From CAIQPV01 sp964480365 (GTDB lineage Bacteria; Pseudomonadota; Gammaproteobacteria; Burkholderiales; Gallionellaceae): a stretch of 64,000 bases of DNA. The stretch covers positions 1 through 64,000 of the forward strand of contig CAYZPM010000013.1 in NCBI GenBank assembly GCA_964480365.1. Direction: 5' to 3'. This document shows, piece by piece, positions 42,506 through 51,339 of this stretch. Position 1 is the first letter of the stretch; the number at the start of each line of letters is the position of its first letter. A model generated the notes under the pieces. The model searched no databases, was not told the origin of the DNA, and saw nothing but the letters and a program-made list of their open reading frames with translations. Both the position numbers and the translations under genes were made by a program.

Positions 42506-43597
42506 TCAGTTCGCGTTAAAAAAAGGATAGTCGGTGTAGCCCATTTCGTTGCCACCGTAGAATGTCGCTTGGTCGGCTGTGTTGAGTGGAGCTCCTTTGG
42601 CAAGACGTGTCGGCAAATCGGGATTGGCGATGAACGGCACGCCGAACGACACCATGTCGGCTTCGCCCTTAGCGAGTGCGGCGTTGGCGCGGACGAGGTC
42701 GTAACCACCATTGGTCATGTACACACCCTTCCATATCTTGCGCAGTTTGCCCAAGTCGAAGGCGTGGCCTGCCGCGCCGGGACTGTCCTTGCCCATCTCG
42801 GTGATATGCAGATAAGCGAGGCCAAAGCGATTGAGTTCCTTAACTACATGGCTGAAAGTTTCTTCAGGCTGGGAATCGTACATGTCGTTGAATGGCTGTA
42901 ACGGGGAGAGGCGGATACCGACGCGATTACCGCCCCACACCTTGCATACTGCATCGGTCACTTCGAGCATCAGCCGCGCACGTTTTGACACCGTGTCGCC
43001 GTAGGCGTCTTCGCGCTTGTTCGAGCCGTCGCGCAGGAACTGGTCGAGAAGGTAACCGTTCGCGCCGTGGATTTCCACTCCGTCGAAACCGGCGTCCAGA
43101 GAGTTCTTTGCCGCTTTACGGAATTGCTCAATGATGGAGGGAATTTCCGCGAGGGTCAGTGCATGCGGAATCGTATAGTCCTGCATGCCTTGAGTGGTAA
43201 ACGTTTGACCGGACGGTTTGATCGCCGATGGCGCTACCGGCAGCTTGCCGTCGGGCAGCATGGAGGAATGGGAAACGCGCCCGCAATGCCACAGTTGCAG
43301 GAAGATATGCCCACCCTTGGCATGCACAGCGTCGGTCACATGCTTCCATCCCTCAATTTGCTCCGCGCTGTGGATGCCAGGTGTGGCCGGATAGCCCACC
43401 GCATCGGCGGCGATTTGCGCGCCTTCGGTGATGATCAGGCCTGCACTGGCGCGCTGTGCATAATATTCAGCATTGAGTGCTTGGGGGACATTGCCTGCCC
43501 CGGCACGGTTGCGCGTCATCGGCGCCATCGCCATGCGGTTTTGCAAGGCGTAAGGGCCAAGCTGGATGGGTGAGAACAATGTGGTGCCGGTGGTCAT
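42506..43597 (-). CDS. Old Yellow Enzyme family alkene reductase (NemA-like)
   Basis: FMN-dependent NAD(P)H:ene-reductase of 363 residues. TIM-barrel landmarks: LQNRMAMAPMTRNRA (FMN site), LQLWHCGRVSH, the substrate-binding pair in FDGVEIHGANGYLLDQFLRD and the C-terminal FMN-phosphate region. The start at 43597 (MTTGTTLF) has AAGGAG upstream; the frame is open for another 25 codons but without support. Such enzymes reduce activated alkenes, quinones or nitro compounds. It is convergent with the AEC transporter gene. Confidence 0.93.
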   Translation of the reverse strand: MTTGTTLFSPIQLGPYALQNRMAMAPMTRNRAGAGNVPQALNAEYYAQRASAGLIITEGAQIAADAVGYPATPGIHSAEQIEGWKHVTDAVHAKGGHIFLQLWHCGRVSHSSMLPDGKLPVAPSAIKPSGQTFTTQGMQDYTIPHALTLAEIPSIIEQFRKAAKNSLDAGFDGVEIHGANGYLLDQFLRDGSNKREDAYGDTVSKRARLMLEVTDAVCKVWGGNRVGIRLSPLQPFNDMYDSQPEETFSHVVKELNRFGLAYLHITEMGKDSPGAAGHAFDLGKLRKIWKGVYMTNGGYDLVRANAALAKGEADMVSFGVPFIANPDLPTRLAKGAPLNTADQATFYGGNEMGYTDYPFFNAN

Positions 43598-43868
43598 TGG
43601 AATCTCCTTGTGTTGATAGTGCAACGATGCCAGAAACCAATTCGTTCGGATGAAGGTCGCATCATGTTGCATTATGATACGCGAGATGGATGAGTGATCC
43701 GATAGATTTGGTAAAGTAGAGAAGAACTCGTCAACGATACGCTCAGCTTGTCTCTCAATGCAGCCGGGTGATTGAACATGCTGATGTGCTGCAATTTAAG
43801 GCGCACACTTTACCTTGCTGGAGGTGCCATTGCCAGCCCCATGCGCCTCGCGTGTTATCATCACGGCC

Positions 43869-44771
43869 ATGAAAAAAATACCTGATTCCTTGCAACGCTT
43901 CATGTTTGAAAACGCTTCGGTACGCGGCGAATTTGTGCATCTCGAAAGTTCCTGGCGTAGCGTGCTGGATCGTCATGACTATCCCGATGTGCTGCGCAAC
44001 CTGATGGGAGAGCTTAGCGCCGCCGCCGTATTGCTGGCCGCCACCCTGAAGTTGCAGGGTTCGTTGGTTCTGCAAATTCAGGGCAAGGGGGCGATTAAGT
44101 TGCTTGTGGTGGAATGCTCCGGCGCTGGCGATCTGCATCTGCGCGCCACGGCGAAATGGTCCGGCGATCTGGTGCAGGGCAGCTTGGCCGACTTGATCGG
44201 AGAAGGGCTGTTTGTCATTACGCTCGATCCCAAGGACGGCAAGCAGGTCTATCAGGGCATCGTCGAACTGGAAGGCAAGAGTGTCGCCGCAATGCTGGAA
44301 AATTATATGGCCCGTTCCGAGCAATTGGAAACCCGATTGTGGCTGGCGGCGGATGAGCATTGCGCGGCAGGCATGTTGTTGCAGAAATTACCCGACCAGC
44401 CGGATACGCAGAATCGACACGAGCAGGATGCCGATACGTGGCAGCGCGCCGCCCTGCTGGCGGATACGCTCAAGCCGGAAGAGCTGTTGCATGAGTCCGC
44501 GCAAACCCTGATACACCGGCTCTACCATGAGGACGATATGCGCCTGTTCGATGCGCAACCGGTGATTTTTCACTGTTCCTGCTCGCGCCATAATGTGGGG
44601 CAGATGTTGAAAATGCTGGGGCCTGATGAGGTTCACAGCATTCTGGATGAGCGAGACACCATCGAAGTGTTTTGCGAGTTTTGCAATCAGCGTTATGAGT
44701 TCGACAGGATTGATGCGGAGCTGATGTTCGTCGAGGCTGTGGTGCAGCCCGGCAGCGAGGCGCGGCATTAG
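43869..44771 (+). CDS. hslO: Redox-regulated chaperone Hsp33
   Basis: Holdase activated by oxidative stress and heat, 300 residues. The N-terminal fold holds LMGELSAAAVLLAATLK and KGAIKLLVVECSG. The C-terminal zinc switch has HCSCS and CEFC, i.e. C-X-C and C-X2-C about 30 residues apart, releasing zinc on oxidation. ATG 43869 (MKKIPDSLQ) is the normal start. No heat-shock promoter was recognised. Confidence 0.95.
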   Translation: MKKIPDSLQRFMFENASVRGEFVHLESSWRSVLDRHDYPDVLRNLMGELSAAAVLLAATLKLQGSLVLQIQGKGAIKLLVVECSGAGDLHLRATAKWSGDLVQGSLADLIGEGLFVITLDPKDGKQVYQGIVELEGKSVAAMLENYMARSEQLETRLWLAADEHCAAGMLLQKLPDQPDTQNRHEQDADTWQRAALLADTLKPEELLHESAQTLIHRLYHEDDMRLFDAQPVIFHCSCSRHNVGQMLKMLGPDEVHSILDERDTIEVFCEFCNQRYEFDRIDAELMFVEAVVQPGSEARH

Positions 44772-44891
44772 CTGATTGAATTCGATCAATTAATTTTGAC
44801 TGTCAGTCACTAGTCGTTCGCCAGCAACTGGTTTGTGCCAAGAGCGGAATATGGCGTACAGGCGTTTGACAGGAAGAAACTGTGGCTAACC

Positions 44892-44931
44892 AAAAGAAAA
44901 AGCCACAAAGGGAATCACCCCTCTGTGGCTT
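44892..44931 (-). terminator. Terminator of PEP-CTERM gene 1
   Basis: On the minus strand, AAGCCACAGAGGGG pairs with a CCCTTTGTGGCTT arm and is followed by TTTCTTTTGG. It begins about 16 bases after the stop of the PEP-CTERM gene. Confidence 0.8.
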
Positions 44932-44946
44932 CGTGCGACGTACTGG

Positions 44947-45567
44947 TTATGCTGATTTGCGGCGAGAAGCGATGAAGCCAAGCAGGCCGATTCCAGAGAG
45001 CAGCAGCGCACCTTCTGTTGGCTCAGGAACAGGAGCGGCGGATCCTTTATAGGCCCATAAACCAAGATCCTGAGCGCCAGCACTATTCCCGGCGGCAATG
45101 TCACTCATTGGATAACCAGAGTCACTGGTTACCCATCCATTAGTGTTATAAGGAGAATCTGGACCATATGCATAGGCCCAAGATTGTAAACTTGGATCGC
45201 CATTGCTAGTATAAATCCCCCAAATAAGTTGTCTTGGTTGTCCGTAGCCCATGAGGTTTGCATATGTTGACCAATTTGATCCCATGTCGGAAGTATCCGC
45301 CATGAGTTGTGTCATCGATGTGTTATTTGCCTCCGTAAAGCCAGCTGCATTCGCTACTGACAGCATATTGTTACCAGTAAATGTAGAGGTAGCTGTGACA
45401 GGGTTGAAAAAGTTATCCAGACGCAACCACACTAGTCCAGTTGTAGTATCTTGGAATGTTGTCAAACCGTCAACATTCCCACTCGCTACAATTGCAGCCT
45501 GTGATTGATTAAAGATGCTTAACAGTGATAAAGCTAAAACTGACGTATAAAGATTTTTGATTTTCAT
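44947..45567 (-). CDS. PEP-CTERM sorting-domain protein 1
   Basis: Exported 206-residue protein. A signal peptide (about 1-24, SVLALSLLSIFNQSQA) is followed by a DUF1566-like start (TTFQDTTTGLVWLRLDN) and a Gly/Asn/Ser-rich body. The C terminus is a PEP-CTERM signal: VPEPTEGALLLSG, a hydrophobic helix, then ASRRKSA. PEP-CTERM proteins are processed by an exosortase (not in this window) and delivered to the surface or extracellular matrix. The start at 45567 has GGAGG upstream. The tail is almost identical to that of the protein at 48029. Confidence 0.9.
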   Translation of the reverse strand: MKIKNLYTSVLALSLLSIFNQSQAAIVASGNVDGLTTFQDTTTGLVWLRLDNFFNPVTATSTFTGNNMLSVANAAGFTEANNTSMTQLMADTSDMGSNWSTYANLMGYGQPRQLIWGIYTSNGDPSLQSWAYAYGPDSPYNTNGWVTSDSGYPMSDIAAGNSAGAQDLGLWAYKGSAAPVPEPTEGALLLSGIGLLGFIASRRKSA

Positions 45568-45936
45568 AATAACCTCCAAATGTATAACGATCACGATGAA
45601 ACGAATGAGAATTAATACCTTACAAGCAAGTATCTTCACGACAGCCTACTAAACTTTTTGCCAATTTTACTTGCCCGATAAATTTACGCAATAGTCTATT
45701 CGGGCTAAGTAGGACTACGTAGGCATTCTGGAAAATCGCAAATACCGTTCGCCTTATGTCTCGACGGGTTTTCATTTTGTGGTGGTGTGGTGAGAGATGT
45801 CGAATAAAAAACGGAAGCTAAATCTACTTCCGCTTCGAAAGCGGAAGGTCAGAGTTGTAAAATACTTGCCAGAAAGCGGCAACCCGCCAATTTTCATTTC
45901 GTGGATTAATAGCCGTTTTGGTTTGATTGGGCTTAA
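45568..45936. other. Divergent intergenic region between PEP-CTERM gene 1 and tas
   Basis: No gene seen. A near-perfect hairpin (CTTCCGCTT-cga-AAGCGGAAG, 45827-45847) lies 90 bases before tas, without a T-run. The rest is AT-rich leader and promoter sequence. Confidence 0.5.
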
Positions 45937-46968
45937 ATGAAATACAAACAACTTGGTGCAAGCGATTTGCATGTTTCCGAACTTGCTTTGGGAACGATGA
46001 CGTTCGGGCAGCAGAATAGCTTGGGCGAAGCGCATGAGCAACTTGATTACGCCGTTGACCAAGGCGTGAATTTTATTGACACGGCTGAGATGTATCCGGT
46101 GCCGGGCAAGCCGGAAACCCAAGGGCGTAGCGAAGAGTATGTGGGCAAATGGCTGAAGACACGGGCGCGCGACAAGTTGGTTGTCGCCACCAAGGTGTCA
46201 GGCCCCGCGCGCGGATTCGACTGGATACGCGGCGGCCCCAAGGCAGTGGATCGGGACAACATTACGGCAGCCATCAATGGCAGCCTGCGGCGCTTGCAGA
46301 CTGATTACATCGATTTGTACCAGATTCACTGGCCTGCCCGGAATGTGCCGATGTTCGGACGCAATGAATTTGAACCGGGGCTTGAGCGTTCCTGCACTTC
46401 GGTCGAGGAGCAACTGACGGTGCTTTCCGAACTGGTGCAAAGCGGCAAGGTGCGACATATCGGTCTGAGCAACGAAACGCCGTGGGGCATAGCCGAGTTT
46501 ATTAAGTCTTCGGAAAGATTGGGTTTGCAGCGGATCGTGTCGGTGCAGAACCCCTATAACCTGATTAACCGTACGTTCGAAATTGGCCTGCACGAGATGT
46601 GCTACCGTGAAAATGTGAGCCTGCTTGCATACAGTCCGCTTGCCTTCGGCCTGCTGTCCGGCAAGTATGTGAAAGATGCGCCGGTCAACGGCAGATTTAC
46701 CCTGTTCCCTGAATTCGGTCAGCGTTACCGCAAACTCAATGTGCCGGCGGCGACCGAGGCGTATGCAAATTTGGCCGCAGAACGCGGCTTGTCTCCGGCT
46801 TTGATGGCGCTCACCTTCATTCGCAGCCGACCTTTTGTTACGAGCACCATAGTCGGGGCAACCGCCATGTGGCAATTACAGGAGAATCTGGGCAGTGTTG
46901 AACTTGATGCGGAAACACTTCATGCGATAGAGTTGATTCATGCGCGCTATTTCAATCCTGCGCCCTGA
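45937..46968 (+). CDS. tas: NADP(H)-dependent aldo/keto reductase, Tas-like
   Basis: TIM-barrel oxidoreductase of 343 residues, close to E. coli Tas (346). Shared segments include LGTMTFGQQNS, DTAEMYPVPGKPETQG with catalytic Asp and Tyr, VATKVSGP with catalytic Lys, and DLYQIHWP with catalytic His. C-terminal STIVGATAMWQLQENL fits too. Substrate is unknown. It appears to be a single-gene unit. Confidence 0.92.
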   Translation: MKYKQLGASDLHVSELALGTMTFGQQNSLGEAHEQLDYAVDQGVNFIDTAEMYPVPGKPETQGRSEEYVGKWLKTRARDKLVVATKVSGPARGFDWIRGGPKAVDRDNITAAINGSLRRLQTDYIDLYQIHWPARNVPMFGRNEFEPGLERSCTSVEEQLTVLSELVQSGKVRHIGLSNETPWGIAEFIKSSERLGLQRIVSVQNPYNLINRTFEIGLHEMCYRENVSLLAYSPLAFGLLSGKYVKDAPVNGRFTLFPEFGQRYRKLNVPAATEAYANLAAERGLSPALMALTFIRSRPFVTSTIVGATAMWQLQENLGSVELDAETLHAIELIHARYFNPAP

Positions 46969-47261
46969 AAATTAACAATAAATAAAGCGCTTAGCCAAGT
47001 TCCGGTAACGACCGAACTGCTCGCAGAGAGTTTCAGAAAGCAGGCAGCGGGTTTTCGGATAGCCTGTGCTGCGGAGGTGTTTGCGTTTATTCGCGTTCAT
47101 TCCCATATTTGAACGGCGAGATTTGCCGTGATTTGTGATCAAATATCAATATTGTTAGTTTAAGCCGTTCGTGGTGAGCTTGTCGAACCACCGCCCTTCA
47201 CTACAGAACCCTTCGACAAGCTCAGGGCGAACGGAATTTTTCTTAAACTAACAGCATTGGA
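46969..47261. other. Gene-free interval ending in a family C repeat
   Basis: Between tas and the convergent cNMP-binding gene. No gene seen. 47154-47252 is an inverted-repeat element. Confidence 0.5.
47154..47252. repeat. GTTCGTGGTGAGCTTGTCGAACC element (family C), complete copy
   Basis: Outer arms GTTAGTTTAAG / CTTAAACTAAC (perfect 11-base inversion) enclose CCGTTCGTGGTGAGCTTGTC and the facing CCCTTCGACAAGCTCAGGGC-GAACGG. Partial copies are at 60587-60613 and 62936-62967. Confidence 0.85.
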
Positions 47262-47804
47262 TCAAACATAGACTTCCGTCATTTTTCTAGGGAACGATAG
47301 GACTCTTGTGTCACGCAGTCTGGTTGTCATGAGTTGCAGTAGTACGAGCAGAAGCTTATTACCAAGACGCGGCATCTGCACAAGAATTGCGTTGAGAGAT
47401 GCACGGCTGAACACGGCAAAATCCGTCGGGATGATAGTGTCACAACTGGCAAAGCGTGGGCTACCGTCAATCAAGGACATTTCGCCCAGCGACATTCCCG
47501 GCTCTGCAACCGCGATGCTATGACTCCCCTCGGATTCTATTTGCTTAGTAACAGCAACCTTTCCTGTCAGGATAAGAAGCAGAAAATCCCCTTCGTCGCC
47601 TTTCGTCAATAACCGGCAGCCACTTGGAGCGGAATAACACATCATGTAGCGACAGAGCGCTTCGATTTCTTCATTAGAAAAATCTTCGAACAGCTTTACG
47701 CGTTCGATACTCAGGATTTCATCGAAATATAGGGACGCACTGCCCAAACTTTGCAATTGCGGGTAGGGTTCATCGGGCCAAATTGCCAAAGGAGAAGTAA
47801 TCAT
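47262..47804 (-). CDS. Stand-alone cyclic-nucleotide-binding domain protein 2
   Basis: 180 residues with one cNMP-binding fold (about 35-150): LFEDFSNEEIEALCRYM, GDFLLLILTGKVAV, and the cassette region EPGMSLGEMSLIDGSPRFASC, where the usual Arg-Ala-Ala/Thr is only partly kept. No DNA-binding domain follows; the C terminus is a helix (LLVLLQLMTTRLRDTRVL) such as precedes the HTH in Crp but ends there. GAGG precedes the ATG. Partner unknown. It is a different sequence from the protein at 17437 but the same minimal design. Confidence 0.82.
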   Translation of the reverse strand: MITSPLAIWPDEPYPQLQSLGSASLYFDEILSIERVKLFEDFSNEEIEALCRYMMCYSAPSGCRLLTKGDEGDFLLLILTGKVAVTKQIESEGSHSIAVAEPGMSLGEMSLIDGSPRFASCDTIIPTDFAVFSRASLNAILVQMPRLGNKLLLVLLQLMTTRLRDTRVLSFPRKMTEVYV

Positions 47805-48028
47805 AATAAAGTTACCTCAGCGCTCAAGTTAAGAATTATTATTAGCGTTGAATTGCATCGCTGATTGCCCCGTTCTTTGCATTTTTGGATGAATCACCAA
47901 GTTACTGATTAATGCAAATATTCGAAGTAAGTGATGCAAGCGGCGACACAATTCAACAAGCTAGCCATGAAATTTTGCAGCAAGTTTAAATTCTTGACTG
48001 CTCAATTTCAGTAGCCAGTCACACCTCG

Positions 48029-48589
48029 TTACGTCCGGCGACGACTGGCGATGAAGCCCATCAAACCAAGACCGGACAGCAGAAGCGCACCTTCGGTAGG
48101 TTCAGGGACAGGCGATACAGGTGTTACGTTGTACGTACCTGAGAAATTTCCCCCTTTTGTTCCTGTAACTGTTCCAGTGACCTGCAGATCATAGGTGGTG
48201 CCAGCAACCAAAGAGGTGTTAGCAATATTAATACTCGATCCAACGCCTGGTATGCTGTACAAAATGGTGCTACCAGTCAAAGTTGTATTAGTCGAAGTGT
48301 TAATAAGCTTGGCCGTCAACAAATTAATATTATCGACCGTGATCGACTTAAGAATCTGCGTGGTCGTTTGTACGCCCGCGTCGAATGTTGAAGTCGGTGC
48401 AGTGAATAAAAAATTGTCCGTAAACGAAGTTTTAGGTGCTTCCGTTGCGTCGGTAAAAGAACCATTCCCTGCTGCAAGGAGACCCAAATTGATAGTGGAC
48501 ACCACAGGAGTTGGACCTGCAATAGCCTGCGCCGAAAATGCGCATGCTGCAGCCAATCCGAGAACTAATTTAGATAACTTGTGATTCAT
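48029..48589 (-). CDS. PEP-CTERM sorting-domain protein 2
   Basis: Exported 186-residue protein. Signal peptide MNHKLSKLVLGLAAACAFSAQAIAG, then a Thr/Ser/Asn-rich beta-type body (choice-of-anchor style), and a C-terminal VPEPTEGALLLSG-hydrophobic helix-ASRRRT sorting signal. The body does not resemble PEP-CTERM protein 1, yet the sorting tail is nearly identical, including the ThrGluGly insertion after PEP. GGAA precedes the ATG. Function is probably in the extracellular matrix or surface, dependent on an exosortase elsewhere. Confidence 0.9.
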   Translation of the reverse strand: MNHKLSKLVLGLAAACAFSAQAIAGPTPVVSTINLGLLAAGNGSFTDATEAPKTSFTDNFLFTAPTSTFDAGVQTTTQILKSITVDNINLLTAKLINTSTNTTLTGSTILYSIPGVGSSINIANTSLVAGTTYDLQVTGTVTGTKGGNFSGTYNVTPVSPVPEPTEGALLLSGLGLMGFIASRRRT

Positions 48590-49370
48590 ATGTCTGTTCC
48601 TTATCGAAAGTTAAAATTGCCAAGTAAACGTAAAAAGTTAGTAAACTAATCCGAATCTACAACTGGTATTTCTTAATTGAATACTTGCATTACTTAAAGT
48701 CCTCCTGCCGCGCCTGACTAACCGCCAAAAACAAGTAATGATTAACTAAACCAATCTCTTCCAAGCCAACTTAAAGTGGCGAGGCAAAGCTGATATGCAA
48801 AAGCCAAAACTTTGTGATTGGTAGTTAATTCATTTGCGGCGTGTACATTATACACACATGTTTATGTAATGCGTGTTATATTTGCACACTAATTAAATTT
48901 GGTGGTATCATTCAAGTGTATGATTCGTAATGGATGATGTTGGATTTGCAAGCTGAAATACTTGAGTAAGAATTGCCAGCGCCACTCGTCGAAGTTGACG
49001 CCATTTTTTGACCATTTCAAATCAATGGGATAAGATTCCAGGCGTTTTGCGATATTGCCAAATCGACTAACGAAGCGGTAAAAAAACGATTTTCGCCAAC
49101 AAGTATAGTCATGACTTCGAAAATCATCACAACAACAAGCCAGTAAATCAATAGAGGACGACTACAAAAACTATCGAAACTCTATGTATCACCGCTTTGA
49201 CTTAGATTGAGTGTCAGATGAAAGTGATATTGTGACAGTAGGTACTCGGCATAAAGCGAGCGCATGGGAAAAACTGTGCGGCAAGATCAGATTTTGCGGC
49301 TTGCCCAAGGTGGATTTAACATGACAGTAAGTTTGCCGCTGCCTACCGACAACACAAAGGAGGAGAAAGC
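48590..49370. other. Long intergenic region between PEP-CTERM gene 2 and the NarL-type regulator
   Basis: About 780 bases with no complete gene. The left part is AT-rich and contains the palindrome GTGTA-catta-TACAC (48841-48855), a possible regulator site. The right end holds a 36-codon frame (49264-49374) coupled to the regulator, possibly the tail of a lost kinase gene; see findings. Confidence 0.55.
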
Positions 49371-49374
49371 ATGA
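49264..49374 (+). pseudogene. Short frame coupled to the regulator, possible kinase-gene remnant
   Basis: 36 codons (MGKTVRQDQILRLAQGGF, then NMTVSLPLPTDNTKEEKA) ending in ATGA with the regulator start. The segment GGFNMTVSLPLP resembles the last strand of histidine-kinase ATPase domains, where 'G-hydrophobic-x-LPLP' is common. A stop codon lies just upstream in frame and no kinase motifs are seen further back. It may be a remnant, or a leader peptide that couples translation. Confidence 0.35.
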
Positions 49375-50006
49375 TCCGCATCCTGATCACCGACGACCAC
49401 GAGATCGTGCGTCAGGGATTGAAGCACATCCTGGGGGAAAGCAACGATATGAAGATCGTGGCGGAGCACTGCAACGGTCGAGATGCCCTGAATTGGCTTT
49501 ACCGCAATGACTGCGACGTGGTGCTGCTTGATATCTCCATGCCCGGCATGAGCGGCATTGATGTGCTTAAACAAATCCGGTTAGAGAAACCTGCTTTGCC
49601 GGTGCTGATCCTCAGTATTTACCCGGAAGACAAATATGCCGTGCGCCTCCTCAAGTCTGGCGCATCAGGCTATCTGACCAAGGGATGTTCGTCGGAGGTA
49701 TTATTGGAGGCGGTTCGCGTTGTGGCGGGCGGCAGGAAATATTTCAGCCCGACTGCGGTCGAGTTGCTTGCCGATGAACTCAGCATGACGCGTGGGCAGC
49801 TTCCGCACAAATTGCTGACGAATCGCGAATACCAGATTTTCAGGTTATTTGCCGTGGCCAAAACCGTTACGGAAATTGCCGCCATCTTATCTTTAAGCAC
49901 AAAAACCATTAGCACCTACCGCGCCAACATCCTGGATAAATTGCATCTGCAAAACAACGCGGAACTGATGCGTTATTACGTCGATAACGATCTCACGATC
50001 TACTAG
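49371..50006 (+). CDS. NarL/LuxR-family response regulator
   Basis: 211 residues. The receiver has TDDHEIVRQG, phospho-acceptor Asp54 (VVLLDISMPGMSG), LILSIYPED and the conserved Lys in GYLTKG. The LuxR-type HTH lies at about 145-205 (LTNREYQIFRLFAVAKTVTEIA, STKTISTYRANILDKL). AAAGGAGGAG gives a very strong ribosome site. No kinase gene is adjacent, so it is an orphan in this window. It lies between a PEP-CTERM gene and an HD-GYP gene, which may indicate a surface or biofilm role (inference). Confidence 0.94.
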   Translation: MIRILITDDHEIVRQGLKHILGESNDMKIVAEHCNGRDALNWLYRNDCDVVLLDISMPGMSGIDVLKQIRLEKPALPVLILSIYPEDKYAVRLLKSGASGYLTKGCSSEVLLEAVRVVAGGRKYFSPTAVELLADELSMTRGQLPHKLLTNREYQIFRLFAVAKTVTEIAAILSLSTKTISTYRANILDKLHLQNNAELMRYYVDNDLTIY

Positions 50007-50093
50007 CGCGCTCTATATTTAGCCATCATGGTGGTCTTGCGGGACTGCACACCATCGAACTCTTTGCGGAGATCAAATAATAACTAATACACT

Positions 50094-51296
50094 TTAGATT
50101 ACCGACATAATCCTCAGGTCTATTCTTAATTCTTCAGATAGTTCATCAGCCTCTTCGACGCTAACAATGGCATCCTGCACTTTAGACAGGTCAATCCAGT
50201 CCTGATGAATTGGTTCGTCAATTCTGGTCGAAAAGAACACTCTCACAATGGGAGAGGACAGGCTTTTCTTTGACTGCCCCTCAACAACCGCCACGCGACC
50301 GGATTTCAATTTGACCAGTGTGCCGAACGGATAAAAGCCAACGGTTTTAACAAATGCATGAAACACCGTCTTATCAAATTGCCCTTCTTGCCATTTTGTC
50401 ATCTCACGAATTGCATTGGCAGGAGAAATTCCTTTCCTGTAATAGCTATCGGAAATCAGTGAATCATAGGTGTCGCATATCGCCGCCATCCGGGCAAAAA
50501 GCGACAAAGAGTCGAGAGGCAGGCTGTCGGGGTACCCTTTGCCATCCATCCTTTCATGGTGATGCAAACAAACATCCAGAACAATATTATCCAGATGGTG
50601 CTCATTTAGTATTTCCCACCCTCGTATAGGGTGGGTTTTTACGATGTTATATTCCTCTTGGGTTAACTTGCCGGGTTGATGGAACAATTCTTCCGGGAAC
50701 CCTATATTTCCAATGTCATGCAACAACCCAGCCAACCCCAGACTGATTATGGTTTCCTGATCCATTTCCATTTTTCGACCGAGCATGATCATTAACGCGC
50801 AAGTCGCGATCGAGTGCAGGCAAAGGTAATCTTCCTTATTCTTTGAGCGTGTCAGGCTTAAGAAGGCATTTGGATTACGTGCTGTGGATCTCCTGATTTC
50901 GTCGACCAGAATGAGCACGCGATCAAGTCTCAACTCTTCTTTGTTGCACGCCCTTTTGAACATGTCTGTGACATCTATCCGGCCTTGCGAGTGAATTTTT
51001 CGCGCCCGCTTGATTTCATCACTCAGTATGACCGGTGGTTCTTGCTCGATCGTTTTCTGATCTGTTGCTTCCGTATCCGGTGGCGTGCTATCCGCTGAAA
51101 TGGCACTTTCAACGTCCAACCCCAACTCGGTGTTTATCCATAATTCCTGGGTGCCACAAACCAAAAGTTCATCCAAATCTTTTTGCTGATCAAGCAAAAA
51201 AGATTTTCTCCAGAAAGGATGGTCGATCCAGCGTCCACAGAGCGAGTCGATATACATCCCAAGCCTGGCATCGCGTACATTAATTTTTTTCTTCAT
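50094..51296 (-). CDS. HD-GYP domain cyclic-di-GMP phosphodiesterase
   Basis: 400 residues. An N-terminal DUF3391-like region (about 1-100, VRDARLGMYIDSLCGRWIDHPF) precedes the HD-GYP domain (about 165-330) with the HD pair in GLLHDIGNIGFPEE, downstream metal ligands (THPIRGWEIL and CLHHHERMDGKGYPDSL) and an intact GYP triad. It should hydrolyse c-di-GMP, lowering biofilm and raising motility. The start at 51296 (MKKKINVRDARLGMYI) is chosen because the frame further upstream runs into the neighbouring gene and looks non-coding. Confidence 0.92.
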   Translation of the reverse strand: MKKKINVRDARLGMYIDSLCGRWIDHPFWRKSFLLDQQKDLDELLVCGTQELWINTELGLDVESAISADSTPPDTEATDQKTIEQEPPVILSDEIKRARKIHSQGRIDVTDMFKRACNKEELRLDRVLILVDEIRRSTARNPNAFLSLTRSKNKEDYLCLHSIATCALMIMLGRKMEMDQETIISLGLAGLLHDIGNIGFPEELFHQPGKLTQEEYNIVKTHPIRGWEILNEHHLDNIVLDVCLHHHERMDGKGYPDSLPLDSLSLFARMAAICDTYDSLISDSYYRKGISPANAIREMTKWQEGQFDKTVFHAFVKTVGFYPFGTLVKLKSGRVAVVEGQSKKSLSSPIVRVFFSTRIDEPIHQDWIDLSKVQDAIVSVEEADELSEELRIDLRIMSVI

Positions 51297-51339
51297 CAAT
51301 GTATCCGTAAAAATAAAGCTGACCCTGAACCTTATCGTT

